The translations under genes and the position numbers were made by a program. From assembly GCA_030248065.1 (NCBI GenBank), contig JASAMV010001482.1, positions 62,001 through 126,000 on the forward strand: a stretch of DNA of 64,000 nucleotides, given 5' to 3'. Below the pieces are notes generated by a model. That model did not search any database, was not told the origin of the DNA, and was given only the letters and a program-made list of their open reading frames with translations. Shown in pieces: positions 25,420 through 36,383 of the stretch; within the stretch, counting starts at the first letter, position 1; each line of letters starts with the position of its first letter. This stretch comes from Rhynchonema sp. JSB1_4 (lineage: Eukaryota > Nematoda > Chromadorea > Monhysterida > Xyalidae).

Positions 25420-27634
25420 ATGAAATCCCGAGCTGCAATCTTGTTTTTGGCGGTGGCTCTAATGATAGCCAAAGGGGCAGTGGCGCCATCACCACCAGGT
25501 GGGTCGGGCCCAACAACCAAACCACCAAGCCGTCCCGGAGCTGGAGGAGGCACCACTCAGGCCCCAACCGGCGGTCCCGGTGGTTCCGGTGCGCCACTCT
25601 GGTAGCTTTTCTACACCACACATTAGTGACGCAATAATAAGTGGTCCCCGATTCAGGTGGAGGCTCGACCACACAGGCTTCCGGCGGGTCGGGGGGACAG
25701 GCAGGTAGCAGTAGCACAACGCAGGCTCCGGCCGCAACCACCGGGGCTGCTGCAGAGCCAGGTGCGTCTCGGCGTAGGTCGGTACCAAACAGGCAACACA
25801 CAACCTTACTTCGACCTATTGTTTGCAGCCTTACCTTCGAGCATCAACTTTGTCGCTTTGGACGGTGGTGAGTTCACGATGGGCATGGACACCACCGACA
25901 CCACCGATATGCGATATCCCGCACATTCGGTCACGCTGAGTCCGTTTGAAATGAGCGAGGTGTGTTATACATTGTGGGCGTCAAAAATCATGGTCTAAGT
26001 CCGGCTTCGGCCTTGCTGATACAGGCCGCGATCACGAACGCCGAATACGTGGAGTTTCTGAATGCGGCAATGGACGCTGGTATGATCGCTGTGGCCGATG
26101 AGACAACCACCATTGGACCAACTACCGTAAGGATGCACATACGTATGATCATTTTCTCTTTAATTTCATTTGGAGAGAAAGTATACATTTGCAGACGACG
26201 TCGACATTCGTTTTCGGCGTTGGCGGCGACTATGATGGCAAAAAGTTCATCGAATTATCGGGCACCCGAGTTTTGAAGGATCACACCGGTGACGGGATTG
26301 TTGATCCTGAGAACCCACTAAATTTGTGTTGGATCGAGTATGACGCCACAAGTGGCACGTTTTCGGATCAAGGTGCATACATGTATTAGTTTGGTTGACA
26401 TGACAAGGTGTGCAATTTGCTGGCATGCTGGGTCGGAGGTGGAAAATGGGTTTGGTCACATTTTACGATTTCGTTGTTTCTCTAATTTCGACCAGCGTAA
26501 AAGTCCCTCACAGCCCAATGGGAACAACAACAAAATCGAAAAGTATGATGTCCATTTTGTGCCTCTGAGGAATGCCAGAAAATGTAATAAAGTTGTCTTT
26601 CAAAAAAATAATGCGCTCCACAGGACCCAGCCGAGCAAGATTGGGACGAACTTTGCAGGGACGTCGAGAAATTCGATTATCTAACAGCGGATCGCGCCGA
26701 CTGGGAGGAACTCAATGATCCGACGTTGCTGCCCAGCAAGGTTATGAGGCGCCAGATATGCTCCTTCGCATTTGTGTCCAAAAAAAACGATAAAATATTA
26801 ATCATCCTGTGTAGGACGAAGTGTCCCAGTGGCCGGCCACCTTCATTCAATGGTACGGCGCATACGCGTTCACCGAATTCTACGGCATCTCGCTGCCGAC
26901 CGAGGCGCAATGGGAATATGCGGCCAAGGGTGGACAGGACCTGTTGGCAAGTGTCCAACTGATTTATCTTCCTTTTTCGTAAAAAGTTTAGCATTAATCA
27001 AAGCGGTGCGCCCATCCTCTTCAGTACGCTACCGATGATGGCACAATTGATGAAACCAAGGCAGCCTACAACGTCGGTGGTGTGGGTACGCTGGCCACCG
27101 GTCACGTGGTGAAGGTGAAGAGCTTCCCGCCGAATCCGTTCGGTCTCTACGAAATGTCCGGCAACGCCTGGGAATGGTAAGTGATGTTTCACGCGAACAT
27201 AAAACCAGCTCGTGTTTTTTATCATCGTATAGCGCGTTATCAATATTTTTTCAGTTTCAAACAATGACAATAATTATATGCAATTTCAACCGCAGGTGCC
27301 TCGACTGGTACGCACCATACCCGACGGAGGCGGTGACCGACCCTCTCGTGACCACCGGTGAATACGGCAGCACATTGGGCAATGAGCCAACTGAGGACGA
27401 TACTGATTGCACAGGACTGCCAGGTGATGTTTCAGGTGACAACAGAGCACTGGGCGGGCTCTCATACAGTACCAGTTGTAAGTTACAGGTGGCCTGTACA
27501 CGTGTGACACGCGTGTGAAACGCGGCAGCAGTTGGAACTACCACCACGAGACGTTGCAAACGACCTACCGCGCATCGGACTACACGTTCAGAGGCAACGA
27601 TCATTTCGGATTCCGTGTCGTGCGAAACGCCTAG
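25420..27634 (+). CDS. Secreted FGE/SUMF-fold protein without catalytic cysteines
   Basis: Ten exons, 25420-25579, 25657-25761, 25829-25959, 26025-26126, 26195-26372, 26631-26740, 26815-26946, 27025-27176, 27296-27423 and 27489-27634, give about 447 residues in one frame. A signal peptide (MKSRAAILFLAVALMIAKGA) and a Gly/Pro/Thr/Gln-rich linker precede a formylglycine-generating-enzyme (sulfatase-modifying factor) domain. Its landmarks are FVALDGGEFTMG, ITNAEYVEFL, GISLPTEAQWEYAAKGG, NPFGLYEMSGNAWEW, VKRGSSWN and GNDHFGFRVVRNA. True FGE enzymes have a Cys pair between the RGGS and GFR motifs that oxidises the sulfatase cysteine. Here that segment (RGSSWNYHHETLQTTYRASD) has none. It therefore probably cannot make formylglycine the known way and is more like a non-catalytic SUMF relative. 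Intron 7 appears to be GC-AG (TTG|GCAAGT); the GC donor is needed for frame. Confidence 0.88.
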
Positions 27635-27924
27635 ACATTGTTTCGTGTGATTTCCGAGAAACGAAAATCGTGTTTTTTAAAACCCATCACGAGCTTTGGT
27701 GTTTCACAGCAAACTAAAGCTTTATTGTCAAAAGCAATGTGTAGAATTCCAACTTGAAGCATCAAATCGGTCTCTGTCTATACACGATGCAGTGTCTTGG
27801 ATATAAAGCTTGTTGATACAAATACGGCAAAAAAACCAGGAATAGAATGGAGAAAATACCCACAGCAACAAAATGTGTAAATAAAGACAGTGAATCACAA
27901 TGTGACCACGTGGGGAACTTTCCA

Positions 27925-28073
27925 CTGGCTAAAGGCCTAACTATACTTCGTTCTCTCAGGGAACAAAGAACAAATTCTCGCTCGCTGATTGGCTGTTGAA
28001 CATACGTGGACCAATCAGCGCGCGAGAATTTGTTCTTGTTCTCTGAGAGAACGAAGCATAGTTAGGTCTTTAC
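27925..28073. mobile_element. Perfect-hairpin MITE (~140 bp)
   Basis: Arms of about 60 bp, starting TAAAGGCCTAACTATACTTC and ending with the inverse, surround a short loop near 27993-28010. Both arms contain GAACAAATTCTCGC. No coding capacity. Confidence 0.8.
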
Positions 28074-28149
28074 ACCGGTTGGTTGTTAAAAAAACTAAGC
28101 TTCGATTTGCACACGATAATCATTTATGTGAAAACAGTATAGAAAAATT

Positions 28150-28700
28150 GGCTAATATTCATGTAGTCAATGCACATCGTCAGTGCTGGCCGTCATTCCA
28201 ATGTCATGTACGCACGCATTCCAATTTCCTAAGGCCGGTTTCACAATGCATGCATGCGGGTGCGAGCTGCGGGACATTTTCGGGTGTAGCAGCGAATACA
28301 AAAGTCACTTCTTCATAATTCTGGTACATTGTGATCAGGGCATCAGGCTTCACATGCTTGTCACTTTTGACTTCCATACCTACACTTTGAAACATCACTA
28401 GACTACATTTTCCGCTAACCCGCAAAAAGTGATGCGGGTTGGCGGCAAATCTGATCCAGTGATGATGGCCAGGGTTGACAGTTGACACTCATACCTTGGT
28501 GAAGAACTCAGGCAAACGAGGCGCATTATTCACTGACACCCAGATTAAACGTGAAATTGGGTACCTAAACGCTTTCACATGCCAAAAACCCGCCACCCGC
28601 GTGCGTTGTGAAACCGGCCTAACGTTTATTCGGGGCAGTTCAGCCTGCCAGCGTTGACGATGAGTGTTGACAACTTGCGTTGACGACTGAACAATTACCC
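28150..28700. mobile_element. MITE family G, interrupted by a Harbinger-like MITE
   Basis: Outer ends read GGCTAATATTCATGTAGTCA and, inverted, GGGTAATTGTTCAGTCGTCA, similar to the copy at 7585. The outer element is split by the insertion at 28233-28619. Confidence 0.65.
28230..28622. mobile_element. PIF/Harbinger-like MITE with TAA target duplication
   Basis: Element 28233-28619 has ends GGCCGGTTTCACAATGCATG and, inverted, GGCCGGTTTCACAACGCACG. TAA flanks both sides (28230-28232, 28620-28622). The 3-bp TAA duplication with GGCC termini fits the PIF/Harbinger superfamily. No transposase. Confidence 0.75.
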
Positions 28701-28754
28701 GAAGCAAAGTGTGGCAAAACATGTGCAGAGATTTTTTTATGATTGCAGAGCAAT

Positions 28755-31700
28755 TCAATATCTTCGTTCGTGAAACTCCCATTGTCCGTCGTCCAGCCAA
28801 TCATACAACACACGTTGCGTGGCGTTGTGATTCGATATTGACACCGTCATGGTCGGCTGTGGGTTTTGGTTTTCGTATATCATATATCAACTAAAAAACA
28901 AAACAAATTAAAAGAATTCCGTATGGCAATACCTTGCTGTTCACCAATTCACACTGGTTCCCGTCCGGCTTGTAGTTGTACCCGATGCAGCCACGCTTTC
29001 GGCGACATTCCAGCCCGCACACCCAGTCATTTGAGGTCGGACCTAAACTTTTTTTATGTAGATAGATGTAGAAGGTTATGTAATGATGGCACTTTAAGCG
29101 GCGCATTGCTTCCTTTGTACATGGCAGTCTTACCGACAATCGTTGCGTCATTGCTGACGCCCGTCCTTGGTTGCAGTCGCTTCCCAGAAACTCGAATGAA
29201 ATCGGCCATCGGGGTGTCTATAAAGCAGTCAGTCAGATATAAAGAAAGAATGAAATCTTGAAGAAAAAAACGGGAGTGCTCACCTTGCATGCAGAGCGCA
29301 CCGGTGACGTTCTGCTGATGGTCACATGACGTGAAGACAAATCTTCCGTGAAACGTGTCGTTGTTGGGTGATTTCGTGTTCGTCAAAGCCATGATCTGAC
29401 CGCACGACTCGCCTTGACCGTCAGGGATGGAGGAATCGAATTGCAGCAGAACTTCAGGAGTCGATGTGTCGGCGAACCAGTGCGCAAAACCGGAATCCGA
29501 TGCTTTCACGGCCTTGGCTCCGATCCACAAATTGAGGTCCGGATTCTGAAGATAAAGATTCACTTGTGACAACCTAATGCAACATTTCGTCACGTGCACT
29601 CACGTAAGCCAACAAGTAAGACATGATTCGCTCAAACAGCACGCCGGAGTCATAAATATGCGCCAGTCTTGCGCCCACGGCGCTGCACTCGGAGAAGGAT
29701 TCGTTCCAGGAGATGTTTCTCGGCGGCGTAGTGCGTTGCACAAAGTAACAAGCGTTGTTCGTGTAAAAACCGGTTGTGCCCTGGCATTGCGAGAAGTGGG
29801 CTTCTTGGACTGATTGCTGCGGCGATGTGTAGGCTGCGAACAAGCAATGCGATTTAGCTTTTTTGGATCAAGCGTTGTGCCTTCTTTATTTCGGACAGTC
29901 AAACCAACGATAATGAAACCGACTTCGACAGGGCGTCATCGCACAGGGTATGAATTCGTGCTCAATCTCGATCGTGCAATCAGTTCGGTTGTGTATCTCT
30001 CTCGATCGAATCATCACCCCAAAATCGCACGATTCACTGCACGTCGACCAGGCAGTCCACTGGCTCGGATTCGCTTGACACGTCGAATAGTCTGTAAGAG
30101 AGTGCGACAGCTAATCATAGGTGTCGTCGGGGCAGCCGACACCTGACAGTTAAGACTAGCCGCGACACCCGACCCAGACATCCGACATCAAGATCTCGGT
30201 CGACACCAGGCACTCGACACTAGAAAAACTTTAGTCAATAAATTGCAATTCGAACTGTCGGCAAGTATCGGCTCTAAAGACATGCCGACAATCGACAGTG
30301 GCCCGAAAAGGTGCCGACAACCTACACCCGTCCGACAGCCGAGAACCAATACCGGTCCCTAGTGACAGCTAATTGATGCCCGGTGTACCTATACTTTCGC
30401 GGACCAAAACAGAGAACGAACACATTTATGCAAAAAAAATAAGCCAAACATTTGTATTCGCAAATGTACGCTTCGACTGACGTGCACGCCACTCTGTCGG
30501 TGAGGTCGCGTTTCTGCGGGCTGCCCGTGTTGCCGAGGATGGCGCAGGATGCCGCCGACCCATCCCTCGGTGCGCTTCGATGCCACTTTTCGCTGGCCGT
30601 AAATGGAATAGCCGATCGTGTGACATTGTCGTACCTTTCAGCAAGACATACACATCGCGTGAAACATCAGTCAATCGCGACACAGCGAGCAACTATCGCC
30701 AAACTATTACCAGTAAAATCCATCCAACGGTTCGTTACTTGTATCGAGCTGTTCGCCGGCCGTCCACAAAGATACGCTGGTTGGGATTGCCTGCAAAACA
30801 ACAAATCAAACACGATTCGTTTCCCCCAATGAAAGCTCATCAGTCCAGAGAGCAAAGTTGGTTCACAAACGCAACGCACGCCGAAATTAAAATAATGACC
30901 ATAGTGACGGGATGATCAATAGCGCTGTGCAATCGAAAGAACAGTACGGATAGTCCAACCACGTGCTCATGAGATGACTCTTTTTAAGGCTTGCTTGGCC
31001 AGATTTAAAAATGCGCCGGTTACACGGGTTTTCGCAAAGAAAAGAAAGAGACTGGGCCGAGAGACATGATGACAAGTTCCAGCTGGCTGACCTCAATTTG
31101 TTGCGTGCTTACACAAACAGCAACGTCGTTCAACACACAAATATTTTGGGAGTCAAACGGGAATTTACGCACCGAGGTGGAGAGCGTGTTTTTAAAAAAT
31201 ACATGCGTTTCTCTTTCTTTCATTTCCGAAATACGTGGAACCGGAACATTATTGGATCCGTTCAAGTCAACTTCAAAATAAGTCGTCTCATGAGTTTGTG
31301 GCTGGACTATACCATATTCTGGAACAACAGGTTGATCAAGGTGTTATTGTCGGCTTTGAACAGTTCGCCAACTCCCAGGGCTCCGGCAGGCCACCGACAT
31401 TCGGATTTAGCAGAGGCGTGGTTGATGTATGAAGAAGACGTGGCGAACACGTAGCACACACCGTTGTCGTGGAACGAGTCGGCGCCCGCCGCCGCCGCAC
31501 AGTCGGCCGTCGTGCCAGAGTCTGGAAAACACGTGGATAATTGATTCGTAATTAGGTGTTTTGTTCAGTCAGACTACAAGAATGAGGCCATAGAGGCGGT
31601 GCACTGGGTCGTGATGGCGTCTGTTCTGCAACGAAAGGCGCTGATTGACGACGAACTATAGAAAGCAGAAAGCACACAAAAAAGCCACGCACAGTATTCA

Positions 31701-34570
31701 CAGATGCGATGCGCGACGTCGGTGGAGGTACAAGGCGTCATAAAAATAGCGCGACTCAAGCCATGAAGGGCGATGCAGTCCTTGGCGGTGTACGCAGTTT
31801 GGTAACTGTAGAGCAGCTGGTATGGCTCCCACGGCGCATCGGCAGCAAACGGCACCGCCGGTTGCGTCACGTTGTCGTACCACTGCCAATTGCCGTACGG
31901 CTCGAGGTCACCGTTCGGTTGACGGCCGGATGTCCAGTACAAATAGGTGCGTGGGCCCTGTGTGCGTGTGTTTGGAAACTGGATATGCCATTAAGTCCAA
32001 CATTTCAGACTTTGTACAAATGGTTCATGCGGAATCGGGGCTTATATTACAGTGGTCAACTCAAGTGGTCGAATCACTTCGTCAACTCACATTGTAGAGT
32101 CGTCAACTCACCCCGAATGCCTTGTATAATTTCTCTCGCTCTTTTGATGCTGCTGTGAGTTGACGAAGTGATTTAACCACTTGAGTTGAACACTGTAATA
32201 TTAGCCGGAATCGCAACGTTACACTTACAAACGTTTCCCAGAGCAAATTGTTCATGGTTTCATTGCTGGCGACATAAAGTTCGCCAGCACCTATTCCTAC
32301 AGCGGTCATGTGGCACGCAGCTTCCGCTTGCCAATGATTGCGGTATAGATTGGCCTGATTCGTGTAGCAGACGCTGTTGTAGAACAATTTGTTTGACACG
32401 CTCAATGCCATGCACGCCGCGTAGGTGGCCGATTCTGAATAATGGGATACGATAAGATGGGCAACCTATGTAGGTACATAGGTAACTAGTCCTGTCTGAC
32501 GCCAGATGTGGGCAGGGTTGTTTAAAAAAACAGTGGTTAGTTAAAAACATTTTTTCTTAAAAAATTTTTTTTGAAGAGCCAGATATTCTGTTTTTTTTAA
32601 ATTAAAAACACGAGTTTTTCGGAAAAATAAAATCGCCTAACTAATTTTTCCAAAAAATGGCCTTTTTGAGGCATAAATTTTTTAAACTTTTTTCTAAGTT
32701 GGTTCAAGTTTTTAATGATAAGTCAGTGCATGCTTCTTCCAAACACTGATAAATAAAGTGGTCGTGCCGAGTCCACGTCACGTTCAGATCCTGCTAGAAG
32801 AACCGAATCACCTTCGTACATGCGTTGATAATCCCCACGTGAGGGGTCACGTGACGAAAAATTTTGAGTGTTCAATTTTTTTGTGTATTTCAATATATTT
32901 CAATTTTTGAATTTTGAATTTTGTAGCGCCTCCATTTCACCTGAAACGGCGTTTGCGCTACTTTTTCTAATTAAAAATTTTTTCAAAAAAGCATTTTTTG
33001 TGTTTTTTAAGCAGTGTTCTTACAAAAGATTTTTTTTCAACCCTGGATGTAGGTGTTTGTTGATACAACGCACGAAGGGCAAGAAAACCTGAGGAAACGC
33101 TGAAGCAGACCAACTTCCAACATCAGAAAAGGACTGCAAAAAATGCAAAAAAAATTTCGCTATCCAATAAATAAATAGTCACGCAATAGAAATTGCGGAA
33201 AGTTGAGTTATTGGTCAATAAGCTTCTCGGCAAGCAAAGCGCAACGACAAACTGTATTCGCAGATGAATTCCTTTGTGTCCGTACAGAGTTCGTCCCAGA
33301 GATAGTGATGCCAGAGGGCGGCACACGATGGCGCATCGTCAAGGAGCGGCTCTGTGTCGTCCCAGGGCGTGTTGTCCATGTCGATGGGCACACTCGGTTG
33401 CACGTTGTTGTTGTACCAGTACCAGTTGCCAAACGGTTCGTCGTTGTTTGACGTCTGCTGACCGGCCGTCCATGCGCGGAAGAATCCGGCGCCCTGTTGA
33501 TTTGAGGTTAATTATGGGCTTGTGTTCAAGTAGTCAACGTAGATCGTCGACGCTAGGCGTCAATAGGGATCGGAAGGTATCGGGTAGCGGGCATCGGCAC
33601 CCAAAAAGTTTCGGGTGTCGGGTATCGGCATGTTTTTCCAAGGTATCGGGTATTACACTTTTCGCGATTGAAACCCTTTTCTCAAAAACAGCTTTCCAGA
33701 TGTTTTGCGAACTAACATTTTATTTAAAATGAACGTGGGAGCAGTTTCCGCGTTGCATCACACAACAACAGAGCAAGATTTTTTTTTAAGAAAATTGTTG
33801 CGTGCGTACTCAATGGTTAGCTCAAAAAAATCCAAGCGCGAAAACCTCATTTTTGCTATATAAACGACGTTTTTGTGGGTGTTTTGGCGTTATCGGGTAT
33901 CGGTCATTTTCGAAGTATCGGGTATCGGCATTTGCCAGGTATCGGCACAGCCCCCGATACCGATCCCCAGTCATCAACGCATAGGCCAAAGTCATTCACA
34001 ATATTTGCAGGCGCTCATTTGGGTCTGCTTTGGCCTTGTCTGCGTTTATGAACAGCGTTGACTACTAAACAATTGTTGGCCTTAACTGTGTGTCCATGAA
34101 GAACACCCGAACAGGACAAATTACTACCTGAAATGCTAAGTACAATCGATTGTTGATGGTGTGGTTTCCGGCAAAGAACAGATCGCCATAATTCAGATTC
34201 AGTTTATGTTGTTGACACGCCAGCTGCGCGCTCGCGTGATCCAGACCTGTGCAAGTGCGAACAGTCATTTCTTGATCGATCTTATCAAGTTCAACATGCG
34301 ACATACCACCCAATAAACTGTCATAGAAATGATAACAAACGCCATTCTCAACCGTGGCGGCTGACGGGGAAGTGTCGTTCAAACAATACCCTTCGAAGTC
34401 GCCTTGGGTCAGGGCTGAATAACGACAAATAAGGTTAATTTTCGTTCCTGATTGAAGATTTCTTTATGAGGTAGTAATGATGACTTACAGTCGGCAGAAT
34501 GGATGTATCTGACTTCCGAGACCAGCACAGCAAAGAATGTCCAAGTGCAAATTCGAAGACCAGATTTCAT
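28755..34570 (-). CDS. Secreted protein with four C-type lectin domains
   Basis: Thirteen exons, 34489-34570, 34128-34414, 33253-33493, 32229-32434, 31693-31957, 31313-31521, 30711-30790, 30450-30634, 29604-29833, 29284-29545, 29134-29217, 28933-29042 and 28755-28856, give about 780 residues in one frame. Signal peptide MKSGLRICTWTFFAVLVSEV. Four CTLD-like units follow, the first three each split so that one exon carries the N-terminal half (NGVCYHFY, KLFYNSVCYT, DNGVCYVFA) and the next one or two the C-terminal half ending in ICEY. The fourth (NNACYFVQ, then LWIGAK, CDHQQNVTGALCMQ) is more diverged. I see no EPN or QPD sugar-binding triplet, so calcium-dependent sugar binding is doubtful. 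The tail has a Cys-rich PAN/apple-like segment (DWVCGLECRRKRGCIGYNY). Likely an extracellular recognition protein of the expanded nematode lectin set. Introns hold MITEs at 30116, 30953, 32038 and 33566. Confidence 0.88.
30106..30373. mobile_element. Decayed cassette-bearing element between direct repeats
   Basis: GACAGCTAAT occurs at 30106-30115 and 30364-30373. Between them, repeated CCGACACC/CCCGACA cassettes flank an AT-rich centre and the right end reads CACTAGGGACCGGTATTGG when inverted. It lies in an intron of the four-CTLD gene. Architecture recalls the hAT-like cassette elements. Confidence 0.5.
30951..31309. mobile_element. Mariner-like MITE with TA target duplication, copy 1
   Basis: Element 30953-31307 has ~28-bp inverted ends starting GTCCAACCACGTGCTCATGA, flanked by TA. 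A second copy at 55953-56315 is similar along its whole length. No coding capacity. Its right end lies 4 bp inside an intron of the four-CTLD gene. Confidence 0.85.
32038..32206. mobile_element. MITE related to family G, 52-bp inverted ends
   Basis: Ends read GGCTTATATTACAGTGGTCA and, inverted, GGCTAATATTACAGTGTTCA; pairing continues for about 52 bp. Located in intron 4 of the four-CTLD gene. Confidence 0.75.
33566..33968. mobile_element. Cassette-bearing element with TATCGG repeats
   Basis: Begins GGGATCGGAAGGTATCGG and ends, inverted, GGGGATCGGTATCGGGGGC. Clusters of GTATCGGGTATCGGCA cassettes sit at both ends around an AT-rich centre. It lies in intron 2 of the four-CTLD gene and appears to split an older family G MITE (33525-34080). 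Confidence 0.6.
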
Positions 34571-36383
34571 CTTGATTCATATCCAATATGGTCAGGCTAC
34601 ACACATGTCGGTGGGAAAGCGACAGGAACGTTCGGATATGCCAAAATGGAAAGTTAAAACCACACCCTTCGTCTAAAAGTTAAGTGGGTATGGTATGATG
34701 GCATGGTATGAAGACCGCATGACCGCAACTCCACCACACAATCCAGATTTTTTGCCTCGCGAAAACAATTGACCGGGCGCGCATCGGCTCTATCGCCACC
34801 GCGTCCGGATGCGGTCAACGGGATGGATATGGCGATGCCTCGTTCGATACGCATTCACGTCAGCCTGGGGACGCCAGCCACGTCGCTAAATGGTGGTACA
34901 TGGAAGTGACGGACAATCACCAACCCACCATCTGTTCTGGACTGTTGACAATATGGACTGATCCCAATATGCCCTCTGAGCCCGACATTTGTCGTTTGAC
35001 GAGGACGAGGATTAATGCATAATTTTCAGTTCTGTTAACATGTCCTGTGATCTGTCCTGATGTCCGTGATCTTTCTCACTCCTTGGCGCTTTTTGTAGCT
35101 TTTATTTGCTGTGGTTTTGTTATAACCAGTGTTGTAACTATTTTCATTTCCGTAATTGTCCCACCCGGTCTTGTAACTGTGCTTCTATCACTAATTTACG
35201 TGCATGGTTTTATGCGTCACTGAGAGCAATAAACAACCAACCGGGCGCGCATGAAAAGTATCATAGGTATAGCTGGTTTGTTGCCAAACAACTGCGCACC
35301 GGTGGTGTATCACGTGCCCAGCAGAGAAACAAAACGGTCAGGAATCGGAAGAATTGGGTTTGCTGGGGTGGTTATGTTGCAGTAATGAACTGCAGGAAAG
35401 GAACCATAAACAACAACTTCTCGAATTGGGCTATACAAAGAGAACTTGCGGCCTTCTACAGTGCCGTTAGGCATTAAAAACGAATCTATATTTCCTCTTG
35501 GTGAAACCTGATTGATTTTGTGGCCCAAACAACAGTGCACACAAACCTTTATTACTCGACTGTTTGATTTGTCCAAAACTTGATTATGCTGACAGAATGG
35601 TGAAGCCTTGCAGGGTTGGCTTATATTTATGTCGTCAACGCAAACACTCGTAGTCAAGTCGGCCCTAACGTCGTGTAGGTATATTTCTCGCGCCCATTCA
35701 GGGCAGCTTGATGACCAGAGTCCAGAGTTTGCGTTAACGACAACATAAATAGTTAGCCGACGGGGGCTCAACTCCACTGCAGGTCCGGCCGTGTATACTT
35801 TATTTCATTGTTTTCAATTCATCGTTTGATTTATTACCATACCCACCTGATGATGCCAAACAAAAAACCAAAAAATAGGGATGCATGCGCTGTAGTGAGA
35901 CGAAAATTGAGTGTCAAAATAATGGAATCATTGTAGGCTGGACCGAGACACCATGTCAGCAAACTAATGACATACAATACAATGTACCGGGCTGGCCGGC
36001 AGCGGATCCTTTTCTTCTTCCCCCGCTAAAAGCACTGCGCATGTGATGGACAAACTTTTGCGCGGTCCAGCAATGATGGAAAACAAAAATTTGGGCAACA
36101 ATCTAATTAGCCAACTCGCTGATGCAGAAACATCGACTTCACGGTATGGGGTATCCCTGTAATCTAAGTATGTCCACCTGCACAATACCGTTTGATTATT
36201 GTTGTTGCCGCTGCTGGTTGTCAAGGCCTCGGGACGATCAAAAGCTACCATGAGAGGAAACCGAACTTGCGAAAATCTGTTATTCCACGCTGCCAAAAAA
36301 TAACCCATAGTGAACATAAAACATAGGATTGAACTTATGATACAATATGTTGACGCAAAAGTATAAATGCGCCAGCGACATTA
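34571..36383. other. Intergenic, one MITE, no gene recognised
   Basis: Upstream region of the four-CTLD gene. It holds a family G MITE at 35618-35758. A 117-codon open frame at 35964-36317 (-) shows no features of a real protein. No other element can be supported. Confidence 0.45.
35618..35758. mobile_element. MITE family G, copy near 35.7 kb
   Basis: Ends read GGCTTATATTTATGTCGTCA and, inverted, GGCTAACTATTTATGTTGTC; inner blocks CAACGCAAAC and GTTTGCGTTA pair as well. Confidence 0.7.

Larger units (their letters stand above)
27635..28754. other. Intergenic, filled by hairpin and nested MITEs
   Basis: Lies between the convergent FGE-like and four-CTLD genes. It holds the hairpin MITE at 27925 and the nested pair at 28150-28700. 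A minus-strand AATAAA at 28625-28630, 125 nt past the stop of the CTLD gene, lies inside the outer MITE and may serve as its poly(A) signal. Confidence 0.5.

Noticed and set aside
35964..36317. 117-codon frame as an extra exon of the four-TM gene
   Set aside because: The last four-TM exon already ends in a stop at 36384 and no matching splice signals join the two.
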